A stretch of DNA of 64,000 bases from Liolophura sinensis. Taxonomy: Eukaryota > Mollusca > Polyplacophora > Chitonida > Chitonidae. The translations under genes and the position numbers were made by a program. Under the pieces are notes generated by a model. That model was not told the origin of the DNA and did no database searches. It saw only the letters and a list, made by a program, of their open reading frames with translations. This document shows positions 18,021 to 28,407 of the stretch, in pieces. Each line of letters opens with the position of its first letter. The first letter of the stretch is position 1. Location: the NCBI RefSeq assembly GCF_032854445.1, contig NC_088298.1, positions 3,158,160 through 3,222,159 on the forward strand. The letters run 5' to 3'.

Positions 18021-18564
18021 AAACGTTCACTGTATCAACAACCATAACGCCGTGTGTTCCAATGTAAGAATTGTAGAAAAAAAGTAATTAATAGCACTTT
18101 CACATCAATGTGCTTTTGTTGTAAATGTAAAAGTTATATGAAACGGTTCACGCACGCGAATGCAGTTGTTGTTGATGTTGTATATACCAGTGGTAGGCAG
18201 CGTGCTACATTTTCTTAAGTCTTCTAAACAGCCTGCACTACCTAACTTAAATATATAGCCTGGGTGTATTCTTTCCTGCTGTTGGGAATTTAAAAAAAAA
18301 GACCAAAGGGGTCAAATTTTCTACATATTTAGATAAATTAAGTCAAACTAGAATGGTTAACTGATAAAAGTAAAATAAAAAAAGTTTGCGCCTTCTAACT
18401 CTCGAACTGAAATTTGTTCTTCTGTATCATAATTTATTAGTTCTAGTGTTAAAAGTGGTACTTGTTGGTGGCTCGCTTAGCTTAAAGTTCGGAGTAAGGA
18501 AACCAGCGTGGCTGACGTATTTTCAGTGTAATAAGAACACGGTAAAATGAACACTGTAAATATA

Positions 18565-18655
18565 ATGACTCCCATGGCCATATGACTCCCATGGCCATAT
18601 GACTTTGAGACTTAAGTACGATAATACACACATCAAGCACTCACTCACTCCACTG
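18565..18655 (+). repeat. Degraded SINE tail with duplicated 20-bp word
   Basis: 'ATGACTCCCATGGCCAT' occurs twice in tandem (18565-18600), followed by a diverged 'gacttaagtacgataatac...aagcactcactcactcc' tail like that of the SINE at 16318-16677. Confidence 0.55.
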
Positions 18656-18803
18656 TGCTAGAAGTGTGATACTCCATGTTATACATCATGTTTGAATATT
18701 TTAATCAATATAGAATCAGTGGAAATATAAAAAAAATGAAAAATTAAGTTAATTAATTTATTGATGGAAGTATATTATAAAATTTTAATACTCCTATTTT
18801 GTA

Positions 18804-18985
18804 GGAGGAAATGGCCCTACTGTTGAATATCCGGATCCCGTACAAGCAGATGGGACACCATCTAGACCACGGAGACCTGGTCCAAGAAACTGGCCATTTC
18901 TGGAAGTTACAGATGTTGCTTGTAACGAAGAGGACAGTATATGTGTATATCAGATCAACTTTATTCACTGGATATGAAGATGACA
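18804..18985 (+). pseudogene. Later exon of the THAP-domain gene remnant
   Basis: An acceptor-like 'actcctattttgtag' leads into a frame reading 'GGNGPTVEYPDPVQADGTPS', then 'RPRRPGPRNWPFLEVTDVAC'. 'GG.GPT.EYPDP..A' is the segment that commonly follows the THAP finger in related invertebrate proteins, so this is likely the same gene as the exon at 17866. The link is inference from order, strand and phrase. Confidence 0.5.
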
Positions 18986-19164
18986 AAATATTAAATACTG
19001 ACTAATTTACAAAATTGCATTATTAGTTGGGTAACTGTGTCCTAGCAGACAAATACATTCATGTCAGGCCAGAATAGGGCTTATGCTGTGCTCTACCAAT
19101 CCTCGTTTTATTTGTAGGGGTTCAAGCCATTCAGGCCACAGGTTTGGCCAAAGTTTAGGAGATT

Positions 19165-19480
19165 TTAGTATGTTTTTCTGCATACCCTGAAGTTGTGCAT
19201 CGAATCTGTTGGGCCGACATGGTCACATGACTTATTGGCGACCATATTGGACGGGAGTCGCACTTCGTACATTAACGTGGGGCGAACAATCTCTACATAA
19301 TACGCCCGAATGGGGCGGGGATCCCTGACATGGCGACAGACGTCTTCAGTGTACGCTCGCAGCACCTGCAGTCGTCCCTCATTGACCCTACCATCCGCAA
19401 CCATACTACGAAGTATACCCATGTAGCTTTGTAGGTCGGTGACGACGGCTACCCCAGTCTTTCCATTTAGGCGTTGTACG
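19165..19480 (-). pseudogene. Unrecognised coding-like fragment
   Basis: A minus-strand frame extends from about 19480 to 19165. It reads 'RLNGKTGVAVVTDLQSYMGI' then 'LRSMVADGRVNEGRLQVLRA', 'YTEDVCRHVRDPRPIRAYYV' and 'EIVRPTLMYEVRLPSN'. Composition looks protein-coding rather than random, but I do not recognise the family. Base composition (G/C-rich) resembles the Polinton parts more than the A/T-rich surroundings, so it may be another Polinton fragment; that is a guess. A short inverted repeat (AGGTCGGTGACG near 19433, its complement near 19533) flanks its upstream end. Confidence 0.3.
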
Positions 19481-20039
19481 CAGCTTCGTCAGGCTAGAAA
19501 AGACACAAAGAAGACACCGTCCTTATTCTAGCGCCGTCACCGACCTAACCCTATCAACATCAATCAAACTATAGATAGATAGAGCTTTGGAGGTCGGATG
19601 TGTTGTCAGATCGCTCCATCTGTCAGGTTTCGTTTCTCTGGATTTCCAGTGATTTCTTGTGTGTTTCTGATGTCACGAGCTCTCGATTGATATAGTTTGT
19701 AGTCAGAAATTCCATATTTTTGACCAGTTTTTTGACGTTTTGGTGTTTGGCGGGTGGCGGGTGGGCCAGCCCGCGCGGTTTGGCTCAGGCACCAGTTGTC
19801 GTGGCCTGTGTTGGAGGCCTATACAGGTTACAGCATAGGACAGTGAACAATGTCAGCTTGGCCGGTCAAGCTCCATTCATCCCGGGCTAGCAGGGCACAC
19901 AAAGGCTTGTGTCACTAACAGGCAGCAAATTCGTGCACTCTTGCACGAAGTTCATTCGCCACTGTCAAGGGGTTGAGAACGCAGTGCAGTACCTGACTGG
20001 CCGTCAACACAGTTGGACGTGTCAGCCGAGTAGCTCCTT

Positions 20040-21410
20040 TGGGCGAGGCTTTCGGCATTAAAAGGCCTCTCAGCCTTAAATTGCGGATTAAAGGCAATGT
20101 AAAAGCGATTGAGGTTTATCATGGGTTGCAGGAACGCATCGGCAGCGGACCCAAAGTGTTGAGGGGTTTGGTCCACGTTACTGGGGATCTGTGAAATGTC
20201 AAGCAAAACTACTTAATGAAGACCTGCTGCTTAATGGAGTAAACTGTCCGGTTTATGAAGTTGAGCAATCCAGAACTTTGGTTAAGGTGAATCCCCTATG
20301 ACATTCCGGATGAACGGATAGGGGCTGCTCTCAAACAGTTTGGAACGGTGCACTCTGTCGAACGAGAATGTTACCTATTCGACAGAACCTTGCAAAATGG
20401 GGTTAGGAGAGTATGGATAAGCAACATTTCGTCCACCATTCCTGAAGCCATATGGGTGGGAGCATCTTTTCGGTTACCAGTCTGGTACAGAGGGCAGGTG
20501 CGAGCTTGTCACCTGTGCCAGGCGACAGACCACCTCAAAAATGACTGCCCACTGAAAAACAAATGTTTGATTTGCAAGAAAGAAGGTTATTTCCAAAAGA
20601 ATTGTAATCAAGATCTGGACACTGAAAGTAGCGACAATGGGACAAGTAGTGGAGATGAAGATGATATCGCAGTTGCGATGGATGGTAATGGTAATGATAA
20701 GGACGATGGTACTAAGGACGACGAGGACATGAGCAGGAAGATAATGACGATGATAGTAATGAGGCTGAGGGTGATTGTGAAATGGTTAATGGGGATACGG
20801 ATGGTGGACAGGAGAGTAGCAATGATGTAGTGGGTAATGATGATAAAAATGAGGTGAATGAGGCAGAGGACGGGAAGGATAAAGATGCTATGGATAATGG
20901 TAAGAACGGGCAGGAGGGTGGTAGGAATGAAGGGCGTAAAGAGGAGGAAAATGATGTGGACAAAAATGCAGATGATGGTATTTCATCAGTTTCTAGCCAG
21001 GTCAAACAGGAGGAAGCATCATTGGGTTTCACTGAACCGTTGGTTCCGTACAGCTCGACCGATCAGTCTGCCGAACAAGACTTGTGGAGTCAGTGATTTA
21101 CCTTTTCCCAGCCAATTGCAAAACAAGATGTAAATGAGTCCTTATGGAGCACCGCTTCAGAGGCCATTTTTGTAGACACCCCAAAAGACTAAGTTAGCGG
21201 CATTGAAGCCTCTGGATCGGTTATCCCCATGGACGACACGACATCGGAAATGGATGATTCCGTTCCGGGAGAAGACCTAGACGAGTCAATGACGGCATAC
21301 GCTAACGATCAAGGCGAGGTTTTAATCCCTGTCTCCACTTCTTTAGGAGTCCATACCGGACCATGCGCCGCGACTCAAAAATTGAGAAAGTCAGGAAACA
21401 GAGGAAAGTA
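20040..21410 (+). pseudogene. Tx1-type LINE ORF1 remnant (RRM-like, CCHC, acidic tail)
   Basis: Frame pieces read 'GIKRPLSLKLRIKGNVKAIE' then VYHGL, next 'AKLLNEDLLLNGVNCPVYEV', then from 20348 'SVERECYLFDRTLQNGVRRV' and 'WVGASFRLPVWYRGQVRACH'. Two zinc knuckles follow: CHLCQATDHLKNDC (intact CX2CX4HX4C) and CLICKKEGYFQKNC, where Tyr stands in place of His. After 20640 comes a long Asp/Glu/Asn/Gly-rich low-complexity stretch with frame changes, then 'MDDTTSEMDDSVPGEDLDES' (21229). ORF1 proteins of this clade bind the LINE RNA. Several frameshifts and stops are present. Confidence 0.7.
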
Positions 21411-21494
21411 ATTTACCTGTCCGAGGAGGACTTGGTTGCACGCAAGGCTGCCCTGTACAAGAAGTCGAGAAAAGCAAAACTTAAATAGATCCAT

Positions 21495-24400
21495 AATGGC
21501 TCTGAATGTTGTCTCACTAAATTGTCAGGGTTTGCTTTCGGACTGGAAGCAATTTTCCCTTGGCCATACCTTCAGGTCGTTAAAAGCAGATGTTGCTTTT
21601 CTACAAGAGACGCACTTTACTGACGTCAATGACGTGACCCGGTTTGAAACAGCTGTGAAAGGGAAAGTCTTTTCCTCTTCCGGCTCGAATCATAGAGCGG
21701 GCAGGGCTATTGCGTTTCTTGCTTCTTTCCTCGCCTCTGGGACCATAGTGTCATCTGTCACTGATTCCGGTGGTCGTTGGGTCAAGGTTGAGGCGGAGTA
21801 TTCAGGCTTTGATCTTACGTTTGTCGCTGTACATGCACCAACATATGTTCCTGGCCGTCGTCGGTTTTTCCAAGGTCTAGAAAGTGTTCTGGGTGATTCA
21901 AAACACCAACGTCTTCCTGGCCGACGATTTCAATTGCGTCTTAGATCCCCTAATAGATAGGCGAAGCACGGCCGCAGTAGCTTCTGATTCGTCTACTGCT
22001 CCCTTGGCAACTTTGATAAAAACATTCTCTGTCGGATACTTTTAGGTTCCTTCAACCGTGATGCCCATGAATACACTTGGACCTCGCCAACTGGTGCGCA
22101 CTCTTCGCGTCTGGATAGAGTGTATTGTAGCAAGGATCTCCTTGGAAATATGGTTCAAGCAGGTCATGAACCCACTGCCATGTCTGATCATACTATGGTC
22201 ACAGCCAAATTTGATTCAGGGGATTGGGTAGAGAAAGGTCCGGGGTTCTGAAAGCTCAACGTCAGCCTTTTGAATGACGAAGAGTTTCACAAGAACATGC
22301 GAGATTTTGCCGCTTGGATGTCAGAGAGGGATTCTTTTAGGTCCGCTGCTGAATTCTGGGAGGAGGGCAAATCTGGGTTTAAGCGGGTGGCACTGTCGTA
22401 CAGTACGGCTAGGGCACGTCGCCGTAAACGGGCTCAATGTAAACTGCTGAAAGATTACAACAAAGTCTCTAAAAGAGTTAGTGATGGGGAGACCCATCTA
22501 GTTGACCTGTTGGAAGGTCTAAAACGTAAAGTGCGGGCTGGTGAGCAACAGGCTTATAAAGTAGCCGCCGTTCGTGCCAGAGTCAAGTGGCAGTTGGAAG
22601 TCGAGAACCCCACTCGCTATTTCTGTTCTTTGGAGAAGTCGCGTGCTACTGAAAAACTTATCCGTAAACTAGCAACTCGTGATGGCCGTTCAGTCCGGCC
22701 AGGCAAGGATTTATTGCAGACCACATGCGATTTCTACCAGAGCCTCTTCACCTCAGAGGGAGTTGAGAGAAATAGCATGGAGGAGTTGATCTCCCAGGTC
22801 TTGCCTCCTCAGGAGGCCGCGATCTATAACAGCCGTTCACTTTGGATGAGCTGCATTCTGCAGCAAAATCCATGAGGCTGAACAAGTCCCCCGGTATCGA
22901 TGGTCTCCCTGTGGAACTGTATTTGGCTTTCTGGGATGTGCTAGGCCCTATCCTGCTGGACGTTGCCAACGAGGCTTTTGAGAAGGGTGAGTTGGCCGAT
23001 TCAATGCAGCAGACTCTTGCCAGGCTCGTTCACAAGCGGGGGCCAAAAGAGGACCTGCGGAGTTGGAGGCCGATTTCACTCTTGTTTGCCGATTATAAGT
23101 GATGATCATCACGGAGGCACTAACCCGCAGACTTGGATCCGTGATGGGCCTTGTTGTTCACAGTGATCAGACCTGTTCTGTGCCAGGGACTTCAATCCTC
23201 ACCAATAGCTTCCTTGTTCGGGACCTTATAGAGCTGATCGAACCCGAGGATATTGAGGCGGCAATCATAAGCCTTGATAACGAGAAGGCTTTCGATCGTT
23301 TGGAATGGGCTTTTATGCACAAAGTGTTGGAGCGGATGGGGCTCGGGCCTGATTTTAGAAATGGATCCGGCTTCTTTACAAGTCCCCTGTAAGTCATGTA
23401 ATGGGGAATGGTTTTATTGGTGACCCTGTTCTCCTCGAGCGTGGAGTTCGCCAGGGCTGCCCTCTGTCTCCTCTGCTTTACGTTCTGGCCGCAGAGGTTC
23501 TTGGGGTGGTTGTGAGGTCTTCTGACATGAAGGGAGTGAGAGTCCCTGATGTCGAAGAACCGCTCAAAATCTCCCAGTATGCCGACGACGCATCTCTCTT
23601 CGTGGGAAATGAAGACTTCCACATTGCCGAGACGATCTTGAACAAGTACCAGAAAGCGTCTGGCTGCAAAGTCAACAGGTCCAAGTCAAAAGGGTTATTC
23701 TTGGGTGCTTGGAAGGGTCGTGCTGATACTCCTTTGGGTATTGAATGATCACGTCAAACTCTTGGGGGTAAAACAAGGTGCAAAAAACGCGACTTCTGTT
23801 AACTGGAATGACCACATCCAGAAGGTCGGCAGCACCCTCAAGGGGTGGAGCAAGAGAGGCCTAAGCATTGTTGGGCGAGTCCTTGTATTTAACTTGCTGG
23901 CAATGTCGAAATTCTGATATGTTGCCTCAGTTTTTGACTTGCCGGCGGATAAGGAGCACACATTAGTTGGGATGTGTCGGGATTTTTTGTGGAAGAGTAA
24001 AAAAGCCTCTGGTCTCGAGGTCTAGGCCTCGTAGATATCCCCAAGAAGGTTCAGTCCTTAAAGCTGGCTTTTTTGGAGCGGCTTATGTTGAGTTCGTCTC
24101 GGTGGGCTCAAGTAGGCCGGAGGCTTGTGGCGTCGAAAAGTGAACCCCACGCTGTGGTTGATTTTTTTCCGGCTGCTTAAAGCTCCTACGCGTTTCAGTT
24201 CTCTTCCTCGGTGGTACTTCGACCATCTGAAAACCTTCTTTAAGCTGAAACGGACTGAGGCTGATCCGGCTTCGTGGCAGGAAGCTCTGGATCAGCCTTT
24301 GTATGGAAATCCCCTAATTTTGGGAGGGGGTGGAAGACCCTTGATGCCTGGTAAGACGGCCACGCCCAGTATCGGTCGATTGTCGCATATTGTGGATGGA

Positions 24401-25205
24401 GGCCCGAAAGTATGGCTGGCCCTGGCGTCGGTCAATTGGCAGCTGTGCGAATGGCAATACCGAAGGCATGGTTCAATCTGCCGGATACTGTCACGAATCC
24501 CAACCGAACGAGGTATCAAGTTAATCAACAGGACCTTTCTCAGCTTTCCTCCAGGAGACGGTATCGGATCCTTCTGGTGGTCAACAACATAACCCCCGCT
24601 GGAGTCTAGAAGTGGCAGCAGTTTGGTTCGGTGCCATCGTCCTGGAGGAACTTTTTTTTTATCGCTCTGGAAGTCTGGTATAGACAACCGAGCTAAGGAG
24701 GCTGTTTGGCTGCTGTGGCACAGACAGTGGTGGGTCGGGCATAAGTTAGTCTGAGCAGGACTGTCTGCATCTGCCGACTGTCCTTTGTGCTCGTCTCGGG
24801 ACGAGACCGTAGAACACCTTGTGTGGCATTGCCCGGTTGCGTCCAGCATGTGGCAGATGTTTGAACGGACAATTGGGCGCCTCCTTGGATGAGCGTTCTC
24901 GTTCAGTCTGTGTTGTGGGGGGACTTGAGTCAAGTGCCGCCTTCATTGAAACCAGACGTCAGAGATCAGGTGTTTCTTTGTATCTGGTCAATTTGAAGAC
25001 ATCGGTGCTACTTGGTAGCACACAATCACGTAATCGACCATCTTAAGGTGGTGCCCAGCCTTTTCCACAGGGACCTGCAGTACCACTTGCTGACTGTTTT
25101 TGAACGGCATGGCAGGCTGGGAAAGTTGGCGACATTCAAGACCACCTGGTGTCACAATTCTATTCCTTGCGTTCTGCGGAACGGCAGGCCCGTTGTCCAA
25201 TTTTA
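21495..25205 (+). pseudogene. Tx1-type LINE ORF2 remnant (endonuclease, reverse transcriptase)
   Basis: From ATG 21495: 'MALNVVSLNCQGLLSDWKQF' (Asn of the endonuclease), 'AFLQETHFTDV' (Glu), 'SGGRWVKVEAEYSGFDLTFV'; after a frameshift near 21895, 'NTNVFLADDFNCVLD' (GDFN changed to DDFN), and further on 'TAMSDHTMV'. The reverse transcriptase runs in pieces: 'RLNKSPGIDGLPVELYLAFW', 'SWRPISLL', 'AAIISLDNEKAFDRLEWAFM' (motif A; catalytic Asp in 'SLD'), 'VRQGCPLSPLLYVL' (motif B) and 'ISQYADDASLFV' (motif C, YADD). Frame changes occur near 22830, 23095, 23385 and 23745, with several more afterwards. The C-terminal part has 'CPLCSSRDETVEHLVWHCPV'-like Cys/His spacing around 24780-24840 and ends at the conserved 'VLRNGRPVVQF'. 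Confidence 0.82.
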
Positions 25206-25475
25206 ATCTCGCAATTGTTCGTGACCTGGTGTCATAACTTCACGCTTTCAGCAGTTCCGCCTATTCTGGGGCGGAAGTTTTACTGTTAATTTTAATGGAT
25301 ATTTGTTTCTTGTGTCTGTCCTGGCTCTATCTGTCTGCCGGTTGTGACGTTTTAGTCATACCTACATCCTTACTGACAGGACCAGCCCATCATTATATGT
25401 TTTACATACCGCGGACAGACTTGGTTCTGTTTTCCCACAGCCTAGATTGCTGTGGCGTACAAAAAAAAAGAAAGA
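25206..25475 (+). other. 3' untranslated region and A-tail of the Tx1-type LINE
   Basis: Follows the ORF2 stop and includes the word 'cggaagttttactgttaatt' and the 'cacagcctagattgctgtgg' palindrome-like stem just before the A-run. The last 200 bp are shared with 4613-4813. The 35 bp at 25361-25395 are the reverse complement of 4701-4735. Confidence 0.8.
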
Positions 25476-25880
25476 TAGATACCACTTACGGTGAATCGAT
25501 AACACAACTCACGCCACTTACCCGAAGTACAGACAACAGGTAAGACATAACCAACACAAAAGACCGGGGTGAAATTTCAACCTGAAAACTTTTATTTTTT
25601 CGAGCTCGAACAGTGAACGCATGAATGAATGAATCAATGAATGCATGCTGCATGTGTCCATTATTATTTTTTTTCACGGTGAGATATGTCTCGTAATGAT
25701 GCTTGAATCACCAATATGAAAGTCCCGACACTGGTCAACGTTTATAACTTGCACCAACCTAGTCACCTTCCTGTAAAACATATAGGTAGAACGAGAATGA
25801 ATGAAGGGAGAGGAAAAAAAGGAAACAAACAAAAGTGGGTAAGGGTGGTGCTGGTGGTGGTGCGGCTAACAAAAAACACA
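25476..25880. other. 3' flank of the second PC4-like module copy
   Basis: No gene is seen. Similar to 4814-5173, with about 40 extra bases at 25490-25530. Contains simple 'aatgaatgaatcaatgaatg' repeats and the conserved 'atatgaaagtcccgacactg' word. Confidence 0.45.
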
Positions 25881-26168
25881 TCACTCGGTCATCGTCTGGG
25901 TGGTCTGGGCGGCCTGGTTGTTAGGTAGGGTCGTTGTAGGCTGATCGTCAGGTACAGGGAGGTTGTTAGCAGTCATCATATACTCAACGTACATCTGAGC
26001 GAATGCCGGGTTCGATTTGTTGATAGACGTCTCATTTAAAAACTGCCGCAGTTGGTCTTTCACACTCTTCTCCACAGCCCACAGGAGGGAGGCTGCCTTA
26101 CGTGCCTGGCGCATGAAATTGACCAACATAGCTCCCTCTTTCAAGTAACGCATATGAGCGTCGTCCAC
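25881..26168 (-). pseudogene. Conserved helical protein next to the PC4-like gene, copy 2
   Basis: The 95-residue frame reads 'YLKEGAMLVNFMRQARKAAS', 'LLWAVEKSVKDQLRQFLNET' and 'FAQMYVEYMMTANNLPVPDD', then a Thr/Gln/Asn-rich tail. It aligns with the protein at 5174-5557 almost residue for residue over the helical part, including the end '...QTMTE'. This copy looks damaged on its upstream side. Family and role unknown. Part of the Polinton-associated module. Confidence 0.5.
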
Positions 26169-26173
26169 GATAC

Positions 26174-27043
26174 TCAGGGCCAGCTCTCGGTTCTCCAGCT
26201 AGGGAGGTAGGGGAGGAGATGGATCACTCGTGGCGGTGGGTTATTGACCGTACACTTCGCGCTGTAACTTGAGGAGGTGGGGTTGGAGAGCCGCATCCTA
26301 AGTTTTCTGCGCCACAGCAAGGCTGTAAGCGCCGTCTCAAGCTCTGGGTTTAACAACTCCGCCTTTTCCATCTTCACAGTGTGTTCGCTGTCACCGTCGG
26401 GGTTACCGTCGGAGTTTTTGGGGGTGGTAAAAGTAGCGGCAGCAGTCTCCGTCTCCCCTGTCTCCTCCCCTTCTCCATCTCCACCCCCGACTTGGATGTC
26501 GTCGTTATCCCCAGCCTCTACCACCACCAGCAACAAGGCGTTGATGTCGGGGATGGCCTGTACAAGTTTTTGCCAGTAAGTCCAGTACTTGAGCGTGATA
26601 CCTTCACTGGTCAGGTAGAGTGGACCGTTCGGACGGTAGGCTCGCCTTTTCTTCACATGAACATACAGGACACCCTCCGAGGTCGTCAGCGTGGATAGAA
26701 AGTATCTGTTGGAGAACCGCTCCCGCGCTGGTAAACCTACCTCGGGTAGATCAGCAGCCAGGGTCTTGAGCCGAGTCCACCCCTTCCCGTCAAGCCTGAC
26801 GCGTTTGGATCTATGGCTGATTGGCAAATCTCAATCGTCTCGTCTCTACACATCCCCACCCACAGCCAGGAGGCGAGCTGCAATTTGGCGAGAACCTTCG
26901 CTGGGTGATGACAGGCACACCTTCTTCGTCTTCTCGGGAGGTTGTTGCTGCTCGGTAATGGTGGTTAGCAGAGCGGGTACAAAAGCTGAGCGTTTCATCC
27001 TGATGGCAGCATGCAGGGGGTTCGTGGTAGTAGAGCGTTTCAT
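26174..27043 (-). pseudogene. PC4-like protein, copy 2
   Basis: Starts with the same basic N-terminus as copy 1 (MKRSTTTNPLHAAIRMKRSA and 'PPEKTKKVCLSSPSE'; the Lys/Arg cluster is weaker than in copy 1) and carries the PC4-type core 'YFLSTLTTSEGVLYVHVKKR' and 'LYLTSEGITLKYWTYWQKLV'. The acidic Ala/Thr-rich segment of copy 1 is replaced by a shorter, different acidic linker. This copy is not whole (about two breaks), but its promoter-like region lies directly upstream, showing the ancestral arrangement. Difference from copy 1 is concentrated outside the PC4 core, as expected if the core was under constraint. Confidence 0.55.
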
Positions 27044-27149
27044 CTCGACAGTCAGGTAGGCAGTGTAGCAGTCTCTTCTCTCGACAGGTAGGTAGGTATG
27101 GTCGTAAGCAGGCCGTAAGGTAAGTCTGAGGATGCTGGTTGTCGTCTTC

Positions 27150-27380
27150 TCCAGCTTTTATCCTATCCACGCGGAACTCAACCACATGGTGATTGGTCCG
27201 TCAAAACTTAATAACCCATTCTTGTGCGCTGATTGCTCCGTTTTTTCCCGGGATCCATTGGTCAGTTTTGGGGCGAATCCCGAGCGTTCATTGGTCCGTT
27301 TTGGCGCCAGGGAGCTCTTTTCGAGCTGTCCCACTCAATGTTTTGCCTCCGTTTTTACTCCCAGCCCGCTCATTGGTCTA
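27150..27380 (-). promoter_or_regulatory. CCAAT-box promoter of the PC4-like gene, copy 2
   Basis: ATTGG (CCAAT for the minus-strand gene) at 27192, 27257, 27290 and 27372, plus a one-mismatch site (ATTGC) at 27232. A TATA-like GGATAAAAG on the minus strand lies at about 27155-27163, some 110 bp upstream of the gene's ATG at 27043. Spacing and sequence between the boxes match copy 1 up to 'gttttgcctc', where similarity stops. Confidence 0.6.
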
Positions 27381-27458
27381 GCTGAAGTCCGCATACTCTA
27401 CTACTCTCGATTGATATATCTATTCGACATGGCGGGCAGTTTGACGTATCGAGACATG

Positions 27459-27915
27459 TTGCGAGTGAAGCTCATGTGGCTTCCAAGCAAGTGGCTAGGA
27501 CATGCAATTCCATAACCACATTTATGCCATCCCGAAGCTTACACGATGACACGGAAAGGGCTGTAATAAAATCAGAAGCTATGATGACTGAATATTTTGT
27601 GCAGATGAATCTTCCTCTGTCGTCTGCAGATGTATTTAATCGAATAGTGAAGACCGCTTTACCCGACTCAAAGATTGCCAAAAAGTATGAATGTGGTCGT
27701 AGCAAAAGCACTCCCCTTGTCAAAGAACTGTCGTACATGCAAATGACTGATATCGTTGGCCGAATGAGATCTGGGCCATTCTCACTTGCAACAGATGGAA
27801 GTAATGACCAGCAGGACAAGCAGTTCCCTATGGTGGTAACAACGTGCAGTGAATTAGGAATCCACACCGATTTATTGGGCGTTCCAGTCCTGAACCAAAT
27901 GTCGGCTACAGGTAA
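27459..27915 (+). pseudogene. hAT-type transposase-derived exon fragment
   Basis: Reads 'HVASKQVARTCNSITTFMPS', 'AVIKSEAMMTEYFVQMNLPL', 'SSADVFNRIVKTALPDSKIA' and 'GPFSLATDGSNDQQDKQFPM', ending 'VLNQMSATG' at a donor-like ACAG|GTAATT. 'DSKIAKKY.CGR.K...' followed by 'FS.ATDGSND...K.FP' is typical of a widespread hAT-derived family, with the first catalytic Asp in 'ATDGSND'. The upstream BED finger and everything after the donor are not seen. It abuts the promoter flank of module copy 2. Confidence 0.6.
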
Positions 27916-28407
27916 TTCATATTTTTCCACAATTCATGTCTTTTCAGTTTTGATAACATTTTTTTGCATTAAAAACGTTCTTGTTCATTCCGTTAATTTT
28001 CCATGTATTAACCCCCCCCCCCCAACATTAACTCTGTTCTGTTGTATTTAAGCTGTTATACATCATTCTTATCTGTTTCAATGTTTTTCTAACAAATTCC
28101 TCATGTTGATTTACAGATTTTTCAGCGTTGAGCAGTATCTCTTCTGAGTTTCCAATTTAGCAACTGGTATGATATGTGTTTGTTGCTTTTTAATAGACTT
28201 CAGGCCTATTTGAATTTAAGTAAGTAAAATTAAAATCTTGAATGTTCCTTTAATAATGTACAGAAGGGCTGTCGGCTTTCTGGTCGGCTGTTAAAGAATT
28301 AATCTGGTCATAGTCATATGGGTGGAATAATTTGTCTATGAGACAATATTAAACAATATACACGATTAAATAAACAGTCATTAATAAGTTTGCCTACTGA
28401 ATGATTG
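27916..28407. other. No gene seen; A/T-rich spacer
   Basis: Intron-like A/T-rich sequence with a run of 13 C (28013-28025). No reading frame or repeat I can identify. Confidence 0.5.

Larger units (their letters stand above)
19590..25475 (+). mobile_element. Near full-length, degraded Tx1-clade (L1 group) LINE
   Basis: On the plus strand: a G/C-rich leader, an ORF1 region with RRM-like and CCHC parts (to about 21410), an APE-type endonuclease (21495 onward), a reverse transcriptase (22840-23750), a C-terminal region (to 25205) and a 3' untranslated region ending in an A-run at 25461-25475. Phrases such as 'QTCSVPGTSILTNSFLVRDL', 'LERGVRQGCPLSPLLYVLAA' and 'LRNGRPVVQF' are typical of the L1-Tx1 clade, some members of which insert at fixed target sites. 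At least seven frame changes or stops interrupt the two frames. The 5' end is uncertain. It abuts copy 2 of the PC4-like module. Confidence 0.85.

Noticed and set aside
20712-21032. Ser/Pro-rich 106-codon minus-strand frame
   Set aside because: It is the antisense of the Asp/Glu/Asn-rich tail of the LINE ORF1; codon bias of the acidic tail explains it.
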